Counted from the first letter of the stretch, positions 13,027 to 53,884 are shown. The stretch is DNA of 64,000 nt from Juglans regia (GCF_001411555.2 NC_049901.1:6954681-7018680), one strand, 5' to 3'. Notes: generated from the letters alone by a model not told the origin. Program-made: numbers and translations.

Positions 13027-13298
13027 TGGTTATAGACAAGTCTCTGCTTTCTCTTTACAATCATGCTGATTTAATAATCAGCCCCAAAAATGGCAGGTTT
13101 TTCACTCTTTGACATAAATTTGATTATTCAAAATGGTGAAAATAACTATCCCTAGCAACACTTGCAAAGCTCACTCCAAACTTGAATTTCATGTGTAAAA
13201 AAGAATCTCTTCTCTGTATTTAAACCACTGTAAAAAGATTGTAGATAACCAACCATCTGTGATAAGTACACAAGAATGAGAGGCAAACATGAAAATAA

Positions 13299-16081
13299 TC
13301 ATGTGTTCCTCAATGGTTCATCTTGCAGTTGCAAACACTCGTATGGGTTGGCATAGAAATAATCTTCTTCCTTGGGTTTAGCAGGAATGATCACTCGTTT
13401 CTTTGGGCTTCCCATCCTATTGGCATGAATTTGTTTCACAACAGAAGAGAAGTCATCCCAGCTTAATGCCCCATCGTTGTATTGATCTAGTAAACCAACT
13501 AAAAGCTTTCTGTCCAATAGAAGAGTCTTTTTGAATCCTAAAAACCTGAAACCCCAGAAAAAAAATAATGTTCTCCCATCAAAGTCTGGTTCTTTAGGAA
13601 AGTTTGGTAGTAAGTGTGCAGTAAAGTTATGATGGTTGGTAAAGTTCAATCAAAACTCTCGAATTCCTTCATAAGAGGACATGGCATTGGCAGCTAAATA
13701 TTACCTGCGATGGCCTGCAACTACTTTAGCCATGTTTCCATCATACGTAGGAACAAATAAATCACTCTCCAGGGAAACAAGATAATCCAATGCTGCCATT
13801 TGGGATGAGTGATTCTTGAAATAACTCAGCTCTGAGGGATCCAGCAGAGTATCTTTTGTGACCTGTAGCATAAAAGCTAAATCAAATTGTTATGGGATGC
13901 ATCTCCAAGTAAAAATATTGGAAGGTTGATTATGCTGCTTCATACTGACCAAGTTAGGAAAAGCTTCCACCAAAGGTGCCATCCTTCTTTCCCCACCATA
14001 TATATCTCCAGCAGCAATATAAATTTGAACGTTACGATCAATCCCGAGTGCACTCAATACCAATGCAGTTTCCTCAGGTGTCAAAGGGCACAAACCTTCT
14101 TGCCTTTTAAACGTGGAGTTTATAACTTTTTCCCTCCACCAGGTGTATGCATATCTAATGAAAGGTTGAGTTGCCACAGTTAATAAATGAATTAAAACTT
14201 AACTTTAAAGTTTTGTACTGGAAAACGATTGAGACAATCACTAAAAAGAATTTAAACATAAAAAAGAAGGATTAAGAAAAGGAACCTCATTTTTGTGAGT
14301 TCTTCCACCTCATAACTGTTGCAACTATGAGTGCAGCCAGAGAAAGCCAACATATCCATTTCATATCTGAGATGAAGGACCAGGAAGGGGCCCTTCTGCC
14401 TCAATATCCTGACAAGTCTTCTACCCAACTCCTCTATCGGGGAAGTAAACTTCAATGCATTGAAGTTTACTCGGCAGCGTAACTTCTGAATCTCAAGAGG
14501 CAGGCCGTTATTAGCCAGTCGAGCATCAGTTCTATTTAAATGCAGAACTTTGTGCCTTTTCACCAGAGGAAGAATCTGTTGGAAGAGACTTTTAAAGATC
14601 AGTAGAATTAGTACAAATTGAGGGACAAGCTTTGAAGCAAAAGTTTGATCCCAGCTGTAAGTACTCATGAACCTACCTGATCAAGGTAGTAGGACATGTT
14701 AGACCAACTAATGGGTGGCAATGAATATAACTTTCGCTTTTCAACTCTTCTCTTGAGCCTTGGTGGTAACTCCTTCACTATCCGAACCTCATCTCTCAAC
14801 GATTTAATAAAATGATTCACATCAAATATGTCTTGGAAGTCACTGCCACATTAACAGGACACTCTTAGAATAGAGGGCAGTCCTAAACCAAAAATCTAGG
14901 CGTTTATGAAGAGTGAATTTATCCATGTTTCAAAGGACTATCAACCTACCTTGGGTCATGCCAAAAGGAGGTTTTATCCAGCTCTGGAACAATAAGTGTG
15001 ACATTTAAGTATCTGGCAATGGTAACCATGTCGCATATCTGCAGAGAAGATCCAGAAGTGAAACACAAAAAAAGGTGGACAAAGTAGCCGCCACTAAGAG
15101 ACAACTCAGAGAATCGCAATTTAACAGTGATAGAGATTGTAATGGAAGTGGCAGGTCACAACTCACTGCTGCTCGCATTTGGTTTAGGCCTCCATTGCAG
15201 GAAACCCAAAGATAACCATTGTTCTTATAAATCCCTGCAAAAAAGAATTATCAGATTCTGAAGTACTGATAGATGAAATAACAAATCCCAACTTTTCATC
15301 GGAAAAGAAAAGAAAAGAAAGAAAGAAAGCTCGCTCACAATAGTTAACAGTAAAAGAAACACAAAATCAACTACTGCAAAACATAAAGCTGAATCAACTA
15401 GAAAATTGTCTTGCAGACACAGGCAATTTTGCTGACTATGGTGCTTATTACGAGAACTGGTGAGACAAAGCAATTGAGAATTTACAAGAATTCGATACTT
15501 ATCTTTTCTAGATTTGCATCCCTACGAACAAGTAAAAGACACGAGTTATTGAACTTAAAAAGTTTACATAGTAGGTGCATGCAATGACAGAGTTCAAGAG
15601 AGCAAGATTGAGCTGGGAAAACGCCAAACAACAAACGTAAGAGACAGCTAAAACTGAAAATTTTACTCAGCAGCAGATTATAACTTAAATTAATTCGATT
15701 ATTCATCAAACGTCTAATTATAAAAGTAAAGAAAGCAACTGAGGTATACTTTCTAGCCCAACACTCACTTTTTGGTGGGGAAGCAACTTTGATCGGAGCA
15801 GCAGGCAATTCAGCGTGCAGAGGCAATTCTGAAGGGCTGAAACAAGAAGGCCAACCCTTCAACACTCTTGGCCTCCACAGCTCTCCCAACGTCATTAGCT
15901 GAGCAACACAAGCACAAATCAACATAATTGTTATCACCCGAATTACGAACAGCTTCATTCGAGGCCTCAATACCATCAAACTCTTCGACTTTCCGACCTT
16001 CACCTCACTCCAAAACTTGAATCCCATCTCGCACTCATCCCTATAACTACGCTTCCCATCATAGCCCGTCACTTTACACAT
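13299..16081 (-). CDS. GT106 rhamnogalacturonan-I rhamnosyltransferase (RRT)-like protein
   Basis: Exons in transcription order: 16081-15769, 15234-15167, 15038-14950, 14842-14677, 14575-14286, 14154-13950, 13862-13705, 13545-13299. Phases close to 511 aa, the usual length of this family. The MCK start, one membrane segment at about residues 44-64 and the following [20 protein letters not shown] block are characteristic of RRT-type type II Golgi proteins. Later motifs: CNGGLNQMR (117-125), [33 protein letters not shown] (280-287), [21 protein letters not shown] (356-363), [27 protein letters not shown] enzymes transfer rhamnose from UDP-rhamnose to the pectin RG-I backbone; older annotation calls them O-fucosyltransferases. 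All key motifs are present and no break was seen. Exact paralogue not assigned. Confidence 0.92.
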
Positions 16082-17173
16082 TGTAACTCTTCCCCTCCAA
16101 CTCAATTAACTCACCCACTAATTCGTACAGATTTTTTTTTTTTTTTTAAACTCTTCAATGTTATTGCAACTTTGAATTCACTGAATGCTTCAGTGCCAAA
16201 AATTGACTTTAACACAATGGTATGAACTTGTCACTCAAATTTGTGGTCTGAAATGTCTTTTAGTAAGGATAGTGCAAAATTGGGAAACAATGATTATTCT
16301 AAGCACATGGTAAATGTTATCTTCACAAGATATGCTCTAAACTTGATTAACATAAATAATCAAAGCTTCTTGAAAGTCTAAAGCTTTCCTCGATCCTTAA
16401 AAACTCTAAGCATTAAAGAAACCAAACCCAACCCTTTATAACCATAAACTGAAAGCTTAAATGCACCGTGTCACCATCTCATACTCATGTCCCACCGCAC
16501 CGACCCTGACAATCTGAACCAAAACCAGAAAAGAAAAGAAAAAAATAATAATATGATATTGTTTCAACTAAAACTTCACTGAGAAACTACTTCTGGTACA
16601 ATCTTATATATCCGAATAAGTAGCAGCAGATTTCCCGTGAAGATTTCATGCAGTATCCCGCCAAGATTCTTCGGAGAACAGGTCGAAGTTTGTTGAGAGG
16701 AGATATAACAGAGAGGTAGATATCGGTATATCGGTCCGAATTAGGCCATAAACCTCAGAACTGACAACCCAAAAGCCTGTAATTGAGGCGCCAAAAGTGT
16801 TCCATCTACTAGGAAGAGACGTAAAGATTTTAACCGTACCATATGACAGTTCTTTATATCTTCATATTCATACCATTTATTTCGGTCTCCTCCTCCTCGT
16901 TATTTTTCCTTCTTTTTTTTACATACATACTTACTTGTTTCTTAATATATACATCCTCTTCTCAAACTCATATTTATCCAGTACTTACTGTAGTTGTATA
17001 ATATATGTACTACAAGTATATTACACGAGCTAGCTAGCTAGTACCAATATTTATGAATATATATAGTTTCTAGCTTGGGTAATATAAAAATATAGAAGTT
17101 TAATACACTCAGTACTCAGCCCACTGGCCACTAATAATTCTTTGGAGAAAACAAGTCATACATGGATCTTTAG

Positions 17174-17704
17174 TAGGGGTGACAATATGTGATACAAGCC
17201 GTTAATTCAATACAAACACAACACGATAAAAACGGATTAAGATTTAGCCTTAATGTGTTTGGATGAAAACGGATTTGACAGTTAAGACACGATTGCTTAA
17301 CGGGTCAACCCGTTTTGACCTGTTATGAAAGTTAAAGTTACAATTATACTTTTATACCTAAAAATAAAATTGTTAGAATTTTAATTTCGATATTTTTATT
17401 ATTTGGATTGTAATTTTGGACTTCTTGTTAATTTTATATTTTTTTTATAGATATTTTGTGATTTTAACATTTATATAAAATTATGTTAAACTTAACTAAG
17501 TCAAACGGGTTAATTTCAAGTCTGTTCAACCTATTTACATAAACGGGTCAAAACGGGTTGACAAGACACGACCCATTATGTTAATGGATTGTGTTAAGAT
17601 TTGAGATTTTGACACGATAAGCTTAACAGGTCGGGTTAGAGTTGACATATATAGTATAATATACATATTTTGACAAGACCCATTAACATGATTTAACACC
17701 CCTA
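17174..17704. mobile_element. Non-autonomous hAT-type element (531 bp)
   Basis: Begins TAGGGGTGACAAT and ends ATTTAACACCCCTA, giving inverted ends with TAGGGGTG in common. The flanks ATCTTTAG (17166-17173) and GTCTTTAG (17705-17712) form an 8-bp target duplication with one mismatch. Inside, CGGGTCAACCCG-type blocks recur in both orientations (near 17299 and 17543) as subterminal repeats. It has no transposase frame. An 8-bp duplication with TAGGG ends is the standard mark of the hAT superfamily. Confidence 0.78.
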
Positions 17705-18030
17705 GTCTTTAGTGCCAAATTAATGAGTCTTCACCCATATTATATTAAAATTTCAACTGCAATCAATGGCCATATATAAAAGTCTTAAATGGAGGAGACT
17801 ATAAAATGAGTAATTTTGGAAGGAAAACGTTATACATGTTGCTGTGATAGCGTGACAATATTGTCTATATATTAATCTTAACTTTTCTTATAAAAAAAAA
17901 AACTAATTAGAATTGATCAATGGTGTGGCAATAATATTAATGATCTCTTGCATTTAAATAATAATAATAGAAGAGTACTTCATGATGATCAGTACGTATT
18001 TACCACATCAAAACACTGTAATAACTCGGA

Positions 18031-18032
<2 letters not shown>

Positions 18033-18069
<37 letters not shown>
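18033..18069. repeat. (AG)n microsatellite
   Basis: Perfect AG dinucleotide run of about 37 bp in intergenic DNA. Confidence 0.95.
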
Positions 18070-18072
<3 letters not shown>

Positions 18073-18632
18073 TTTAAACATATTTTAAATAGGAAGAAAA
18101 TAATTACATATATTTTCCTAAGAAAGAGAGAGAAGAAATTATAAAATTTTCAAGAATATTAAATATTCAAGAACGTTTCAAGTTCACAATCATAACAACC
18201 GCGAAAGATGTGAGGAAAGGAATCACCATTGTTAGTGCTAATAAATGGGATTATTATTACAGCTTTGTAATATCCATTTGTTCTTTCTTATCTCATATTG
18301 TGTCCGTTGGTGGATTTCGACTGTGACGTATCAAATGTAATATACACTTTCTACCTCAAACTCCGCATCTTTTGTAATATGATCTTGCAAAAGTAAAACT
18401 AACCGCATGCCCATTAATATTCATGTAGTACTGATGATACTCATGATCAGGTCGAAGATCAAAAGGTGGATTATGGAGCACAAGCACACGTTTCTACCCA
18501 TTCACTGGCTTTAATATTTCTGCATGCACCCACAAAAGTTAAAATAAAGGGATAGTGGAAATTCTCCGATGCAAGGCATAAAAATTAGAATAGGCCGGCA
18601 AGTGATGATCTGCAATGACATGAGCTTTATTC

Positions 18633-18841
18633 GTTTGTATTCAAAATTCACCTTAACTTTCTTCAACTCATCTTATCTCATCGATCATTATAATTTTTTT
18701 AAATTCTCATACAAAATATAATAAACAATTCAACTTTTTCTAATTCTAAAACAACTTTTTCAAATTCTCACATAAAATATAATAAACAATTCAACTTTTA
18801 TTCTATTATTCACAAACCATCTCAACTCATCTCTGAATCCT
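18633..18841. mobile_element. Tourist-like MITE copy with internal duplication
   Basis: Contains CAACTCATCTTATCTCATC on the left and CCATCTCAACTCATCTCTG on the right. The block TTCTCA-ACAAAATATAATAAACAATTC appears twice inside, about 60 bp apart. Ends are diverged and no target duplication is clear. Confidence 0.5.
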
Positions 18842-19953
18842 AACCACTCCGACTAGTTTGGTTTTTTTTTTTTTTTAATCAAGATCATATTTTTCTGATT
18901 GATAATGTTATGCTATATATCATGCATATATAGTCTTATGTAGTAAATACTGTAATCTAATATTTATAGTAGGGAGATTTAGAAAAATTTTATTCTTGAG
19001 TCGGTGTGTAGAACAAATATAATAAAGTGCTCACATGACATAATTTTATTTAAAAAGATAAATTTTTGAATTTAAATCTTACAAATTAAATCTTACCATT
19101 TAAGTTATGTAAATGGTGTACTTTACAAATCAACTCGAGACTATATTAATAACTACTTACTATTATTTTCAGGATTATTTGATCCTGTACATCGATTGAT
19201 TTCTATGTTTTGTCACAAGAGATTATAGAGGATATATATATATAGTTGATCACGTCCATAATTAAATGTGGCATACATAAGTATATATACGTAAATACTA
19301 GGGATTTCTAATTTGTGGGTGAGGTTTTTTTTTTTTTTGTTAATTCCAAGGATCATGTGCTGCTATGTTATTCGATCAACTGGGACACTAATCTATCTGA
19401 TTTTTTTTCCTCTTAGTTTGAGTATAATTATAAGATTAATGTTAAATACAAGTTTTATATAAATGTTTTGTAAAAATGTGATAATAAAAAATAATTTTTT
19501 TAGATGGGGTTTATTTTTTTTACCAAATTTTGTATAAAACTTATTTATTTGAAGTTGGCACAAGTCATTTATCTAATTATAAATGGAAATGTTTTTGGAT
19601 CTTTCAATAGCGACAAAATCCCATCGATTGATTATTTATTTTTGCTCCGCTGTCGCTGCTCTCGCGTCATGAAATATATAGCGTGTGATCATATATATAT
19701 ATATATGAGTCTCTACAGTACTTGTGGAAAGTCCAATGCCCATTAAAAGCCTGTATATGTTAGTATTGATTATTTATTTATTTTTTGAAATTCTTTTAGT
19801 GTTGAGTTTATTAATGATGGTTGTATCAAATATAAAGGCATCATGCACGTTTCCAAAATTGCATTTACCTTAATTTTTTTTTTTCTTGATTGAAGAGATC
19901 AAGTTGGGACGATGGAGATTCAGTACCCTGACAGATATGGTTTTTGAAGTACA

Positions 19954-19955
<2 letters not shown>

Positions 19956-19992
<37 letters not shown>
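19956..19992. repeat. (AT)n microsatellite
   Basis: Perfect AT dinucleotide run of about 37 bp in the intergenic region. Confidence 0.95.
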
Positions 19993-19994
<2 letters not shown>

Positions 19995-20615
19995 CATCGT
20001 TTACCTCAAAGAGATCCATATAAATCGTCGTACGTACTGTTCATCCACGAACATGGGAAAAACTAATTTAAGCACCGAAAAGGCACTTGGATAATAATTA
20101 ATTAAATTAATTATTTTCTATATCTTAAATAACTAATAAATTAAATAAGTATTCGAGTAATGAAAGTAGAAGGTCATGATCTTCCATTTTTACAGCACAG
20201 CTAACATGGAGTTCCTTATTCGGTGCATTAATGCAGCAGTGATGGATGAGAGGTGGCATTGTCATCTATTGACTATCCAACACTACATGACACGTAAAAT
20301 GGACCTTGGATCTGGTTCCAAACTTAACTTCATCACAATTTTTCTGGGCTCAATTTATTAACTCTCACGCAGCCATCATCATTGGGTATCCTTCCAAATT
20401 AAATTCACTAGTTTTTTTGCTTTTTCCTTTGTTGATGGGGAGATCTCATGCACTCATGATCCTAATTAATATTCATTTGAGTAATATTTTACACCCCTGC
20501 TTGCTTTGATATACCATCCGGAGAGGAGACGTAACAACAAAATTTTGCGTAGCATCTCATTCGATTAGGTGGTGAGTAGATAATTAGCGGAGTATATGTG
20601 TGATACACAGATTAA

Positions 20616-20821
20616 GCTCCTGTTTGGATAATGAGATAAGATGAGATGTTTTTAAATAAAAATTAAAAATTAAATAAAATATTGTTAGAATATTATTTTT
20701 TAATATTTTTAATATTTTGAGATTTAAAAAAGTTGAATTTGTTTATTATATTTCGATGAGAATTTAAATAAATTATAATGATAAAATGACTTGAGATGTT
20801 TTTTTAATCCAAACGGGGGTG
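20616..20821. mobile_element. Tourist-like MITE with TAA target duplication
   Basis: 206 bp flanked by TAA at 20613-20615 and 20822-20824. Ends are GCTCCTGTTTGGAT and, reversed, CACCCCCGTTTGGAT. The interior shares the AT-rich core of the other copies. No coding capacity. Confidence 0.75.
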
Positions 20822-20984
20822 TAAATATTTAAAATTTACTATAAATAAATAAATAAAAAGAAATTTCAACTTTTAGTAAAGTTATTGATTTGACATATTA
20901 AAAAAATGCATCGCTAGAAATGTTTAAATAACCATGAAAGCAACACAATTTGCATGCAATATAAATGGTGGGTAGAAAAAACAG

Positions 20985-21176
20985 TACGGGTATAGCTTAG
21001 TAGTCATGGGACAAGTCTAGAATGAGCTGTAAACTTAGATATCATGGGTTCGATTTCTCCTTAAGAGTGCTCATGGATTCTCTGATACATATGAATCCAA
21101 TATTTTATGAATGGGTAGATTTAAAGGGCCCTAGTTTGATGAGATTCCACATCATAAGAAGAAGATGAAAAAAAAA
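20985..21176 (+). mobile_element. tRNA-derived SINE candidate
   Basis: An A-box-like TAGCTTAGTAG (20993-21003) is followed 54 bp later by a B-box-like GGTTCGATTTC (21047-21057). The element then runs to an A-rich tail ending in about 12 A near 21165-21178. This is the layout of a plant tRNA-derived SINE with an internal Pol III promoter. The 5' part does not fold as an intact tRNA by eye, and no target duplication could be fixed. Confidence 0.55.
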
Positions 21177-21669
21177 AAAGCATTTTGTATTGAAATTGCT
21201 TAAAAATTCATTGAAAATGGTTTAATGTGTTTTTCAATATATAAAAGTTCGATGAAGTTGAGTTGGACTAAATTGATATCATAATAGATAAATAAAAGAA
21301 GGAAAATATAAAAAACCCATATTATTAAGAAGATATAATTGACACAAAGGACAAAGACCAACAAACTTTAGCAAGTGGGGCTAGTCAATATTCATCAACA
21401 TCTATGTATATTCCCACTTCCCAGCCCAATGGCTCAACACAAGAATAATGCGAATCGTACATGGGCCTTAAAAGTAAAAACTATTTTGGTTTATGTACAT
21501 TGATTCCAGCAGGTTTTGATCATATATTAGATTCATGAAATGAACATGTTTTCTGATTACAAGTCACGTCTTTTAATATTTGTAAGTATTTTATTTTGGC
21601 GATTACATGATACTCGAGTTCTTGGAATCTGAAAGCGTAATGGAAATCAGAAAATTAATGAAATGGCAG

Positions 21670-21675
21670 TTTATT
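21670..21675 (-). terminator. Possible poly(A) signal of BIG
   Basis: AATAAA on the minus strand, about 220 bp after the BIG stop codon. Plant poly(A) signals are loose, so this is only a candidate. Confidence 0.35.
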
Positions 21676-21858
21676 TTTAGGGGAAAAACAAGTTCATTTT
21701 TTCATTAACAAGGAACAATATATGTCCGCACAGACTAAAACCAGACGGTTTTCTCACCCCTTACACTCTCAATGGGGATATAACAGGCAAATTTTGTGTG
21801 TATTCGTATGGTTAGAGGGAGTTTGTCACTCGAATTTGGCATTAGAAAACATTAAATG

Positions 21859-21877
21859 CCCCCCCCCCCCCCCCCCC
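21859..21877. repeat. C19 homopolymer in the BIG 3' UTR
   Basis: Nineteen C on the plus strand (G19 in the BIG transcript), starting 16 nt after the stop codon. Its length is prone to sequencing or assembly error. Confidence 0.9.
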
Positions 21878-21892
21878 GAATCAGTCTGGGTT

Positions 21893-50450
<28,558 letters not shown>

Positions 50451-50559
50451 GAGGAGCGAGACGATCGAGAGTGAGACTAGTGCATGCGAACTTTAATTAA
50501 ATGGTGTGGTGTTGTGTTGGGGAGGGGGAGAGGGGGTGGGGAGGGTGTCGAAGTGAGGG

Positions 50560-50565
50560 TTTATA
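50560..50565 (-). promoter_or_regulatory. Candidate TATA box of BIG
   Basis: TATAAA on the minus strand within TCTATAAACCC, 110 bp upstream of the BIG ATG. A pyrimidine-rich leader (CCCCCTCTCCCCCTCCCC) lies between them, typical of plant 5' UTRs. Confidence 0.5.
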
Positions 50566-51387
50566 GAAGATGGAAGGAAGATGAGTCTGAGCCCCTGAGG
50601 CGGTTGTAGAGAATTTTATGCATTGGCCTAGACTTCAAAAAAAAAAAGTGGGTTTTGCTTTTCTTGCAAGAAATAAAAATACTAAAGCTAAAGTGATTCC
50701 TTTTCTTTCTTTTTTTTTCATTTTTAGTATTTACTTTTGAAAAAAAAAAAACCCTCACGTAGGAGTCTAGGACAACCTACGGGCCCCCCCAAATGGTCGG
50801 TCGAAGTGAATTTTTTTTTCCTTTTCTTCTGCTGAATAGATTATAAATAAAAGAACACTTTAAACATTTTCTTGACTTTCGAGTCGATAAAATTGTTTTC
50901 ATTCATGAATTAAATTAAAGTATAAAATATCAGTTTTTTTTTATAATTTGTAAGGAATAATGCTATAGTGGCTCCCGTTGAGCTTTAGCATGGATTCTTT
51001 TATATATTTTTTTAATTCCTTTTTTATATGGATGTTTTTAATAATTTTAAATATTTTGAAAAAATAAAAAATATTTATAACATCATTAAAAAATATTTTC
51101 TTAATCATAAAGTTTTTATGATTTTTTATTTTACTTCATGATTAAAAAAGTATTTTTTTAATAATTTTTTTTCTGATTAAATAAGTATTTTTTAAAGATA
51201 TTCTAAATTTATTTTATTTTTTAAAAATATTAAAAAAATCTAAGTCAAAATAACTTTAAAAAACACATATAAAAAAATACATAGTAAAACCAACGAGAAC
51301 ATGTGGCTCTAGCATTATCTATTTGGAATACAACGTAATTATATTTCTTTCTATCTGTACATACATAAATATTATGGATTAAAGAGA

Positions 51388-51960
51388 TTTATGTCTCATT
51401 TGTTTATATAAATCATCTCATCTCATCTAATTATTATAATTTTTTTAAATTATCATATAAAATATAATGAATAATTTAACTTTTTCAAATTTTAAAATAA
51501 AAAATATTATTAAAAAATATTATTATAACAATATATATTTTATTCAATTTTCATTTCATTTTCTTTGTGTAAACAAACGAGACATAAGGTCTCATTTGAA
51601 TTTAAATATGAATTGAGATAATTTTAGATAAATTGAATAAAAAATTATTTTTTAATATTATTATTATTTTAAAATTTAAAAAAGTTAAATTATTTATTAT
51701 ATTTTATATGAGAATTTAAAAAAATTATAATGATGAGATTAAATGAATTTATAATCCCTAATGATTGTGTTTAGATGTTCAATTGAATTGAGATAAAAAT
51801 TAAAAATAAAATAAAATATTGTTAAAATATTATTTTTTAATATTATTATTATTTTAAAATTAAAAAAATTAAATTATTTATTATATTTTATATTAAATTT
51901 TAAAAAAATTATAATAATTAAAAATAATAATTTTTTATCTTTATCTTCACTTGATTGTGA
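51388..51960. mobile_element. Cluster of three abutting Tourist-like MITE copies
   Basis: Copy 1, about 51388-51586, has ends TTATGTCTCATTTGTTTA and, reversed, TTATGTCTCGTTTGTTTA. Copy 2 begins at 51588 with GGTCTCATTTG. Copy 3 begins near 51767 with GTGTTTAGATG. All share GAATAAAATATT, TTTATTATATTTTATAT and TTATAATGA core blocks, the first in opposite orientation to the others. The right ends of copies 2 and 3 are eroded. Confidence 0.65.
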
Positions 51961-52154
51961 CGCGTCAATGTCACTGACTCATTGGCACCCGAGCACACGG
52001 CAAGTATTTTCTAGGATGGAATAATTATCTTCCAAATTCGATCCCTAGCTAGTTAACTAGTGATTTTTTCTTCTGTCCAGTTAAAATAATTTTCATTTTT
52101 TGTTCATTCCCACGTCGATCCAAAAGGAAACTGGGGTCTGGATCACTATTTTTA

Positions 52155-52328
52155 GGTCTCGTTTGAATTCGAAAATAAATTTAAAAATAAATTGAGATGA
52201 ATTATAAATAATAATAAGATAAATTATAAATAATAATAAAATTTATGAGTTAAAATTAATGAATAATAATAAATAATAGTAAATAATAATGAGATGAGTT
52301 GAGATGGATTTTGAATCTAAACCAAATC
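52155..52328. mobile_element. Tourist-like MITE with TTA target duplication
   Basis: 174 bp flanked by TTA at 52152-52154 and 52329-52331. Ends are GGTCTCGTTTGAATTC and, reversed, GATTTGGTTTAGATTC. The interior is mainly ATAATAATAA and is related to the copy at 54718-54839 rather than to the longer form. Confidence 0.7.
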
Positions 52329-52358
52329 TTAATCTCATACTGGACCGATCATACAGAT

Positions 52359-53054
52359 TAAGGGTGTAAATTCAAACCAGTAAACAAGAAAACCGGTCCG
52401 GACAGGTCCGGTCCGGGACCGGTTCTTATAATGTGAAAACCAGCCAATTCCGGTCAGGTTTCGGTTTAGGAATTTTTTGGACCAGACCGAACCAGACCGG
52501 TTGATAAAAAAAATATAAAAAAAAAATATTTTTATATATAAGTTTTATACAAAATATTATATATATATTAAATATTAATATATATACGTTTTATATATAA
52601 TATATAATTATAAATTTATACATTAAATGTTAATTTATAATTTCATATATATATTCATATATGAAATAATTTCATATTATAATTTATAAATTATTACATT
52701 AAATGTTAATACAATATATAAGTTTATAAATAATACTAATAGTCTAATATAGACTATAGACTATAGTTATACTTATAATTAATATTAAAAATTTTTACTA
52801 AAAGTTTATAACTAATACTAATATTAAATATATAATTTATAACTAATACTAATATATAATTTATAACAATACCAATAGTCTTAAAAAAATCGAAAAACCG
52901 GATCGAATCGGACTAGAAACCGATAAAACCAGAAGTACCGGTTTAAGAGGGTAACCGGTGCGTAATCGGTTTTGAAAAATACAAAATCGGTACATACCGA
53001 TTCGATCTTAGATTTTGTTTAAAACTAGACCGGACCGGACCGGTTACACCCCTA
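52359..53054. mobile_element. Non-autonomous hAT-type element (696 bp) with perfect 8-bp target duplication
   Basis: Ends are TAAGGGTGTAA and, reversed, TAGGGGTGTAA. ATACAGAT flanks both sides (52351-52358, 53055-53062). Subterminal zones are filled with ACCGGTCCGG-type repeats in opposite orientation at the two ends (about 52395-52500 and 52890-53045). The middle is almost pure AT. No transposase frame. This is a textbook hAT non-autonomous element with likely transposase-binding subterminal repeats. Confidence 0.88.
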
Positions 53055-53884
53055 ATACAGATCAACATATATTTATTCATAGGTTTTTTACGGCCGCGTG
53101 CAGTCGCAATTGAGTCATTTATATATTTTCCTATATATAAAAGCGGCAATGTAAAAAGCAACAATATTCTTTATCTCACATTTTTCTCTAAATTTGCCAT
53201 TTCTCCAATATTCATCCGATGGACTGCCATGAAAATGCTTATTTATAATATTAACAATAAATAAATAAAATTCTACCATGAAAAATATTCAAATAAAAAA
53301 TAAGAATAATTAGGGAAATGATGAATAAGATAGCTTCTAATTATTCAAATTTTAAGTCGGCAAACTAATAATAGACTGTGTGGCAGACACGATCAAAAGT
53401 GATATGTTCTACAAGATAGCAAATTTCCATAATTTCTAACCACCCAATAGAGCCTTGCACAGGAAAAAAAACTAGAAACCACTCCACAAAACCACCATAG
53501 TCTCCTTCTCATCAATCCACATTGTTGAAATCAATCACCGAAAACACTAAGGAGAACTCAGAACACCAATCGGTGACTCAAAAACTGTCGACTTTGATTC
53601 TGACCAACCAAATCCACCACGCACGATGTTCCTTTATTCTTTGTAAGACGCTGTCGATTCCTCCCTCTGTTTTCTTCACTGTGTTTCTCCATCCAAACAA
53701 TGAAAAATAAATAATCTTTTTTTCACTATAAACTATTGTCGCCATCAATCTCGACTCAGCCACTAAGAATCTATCGTCCTCCGTCCATTCTCGACCGACC
53801 ATCCACATCTACCATCACACCTCCATTTTTTTCTAACGAGCTTTAAATCTTGTTGTCGCACGACTTTCCCTTCTCTAGTGAAGG

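Larger units (their letters stand above)
10365..13298. other. Intergenic region between convergent BIM2 and the RRT-like gene
   Basis: Contains the 3' UTR of the bHLH gene, a Tourist-like element at 11353-11551, a (GGGA)n G-rich tract near 12995-13026 and a possible poly(A) signal (AATAAA on the minus strand, 12945-12950) for the convergent gene. Overlapping open frames at 11898-12134 on both strands have no family I recognise. Otherwise nothing is visible. Confidence 0.6.
16082..21892. other. 5.8-kb AT-rich intergenic region
   Basis: Lies between the 5' side of the RRT-like gene and the 3' end of BIG. It holds a hAT-type element (17174-17704), an (AG)n run (18033-18069), Tourist-like copies (18633-18841, 20616-20821), an (AT)n run (19956-19992), a SINE candidate (about 20985-21176) and the BIG 3' UTR with a C19 run. 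No open frame here has recognisable protein content. Confidence 0.6.

Noticed and set aside
18033..18069. Regular short repeats considered as a CRISPR-like array
   Set aside because: It is a plain AG dinucleotide run with no spacers; the genome is a plant's.
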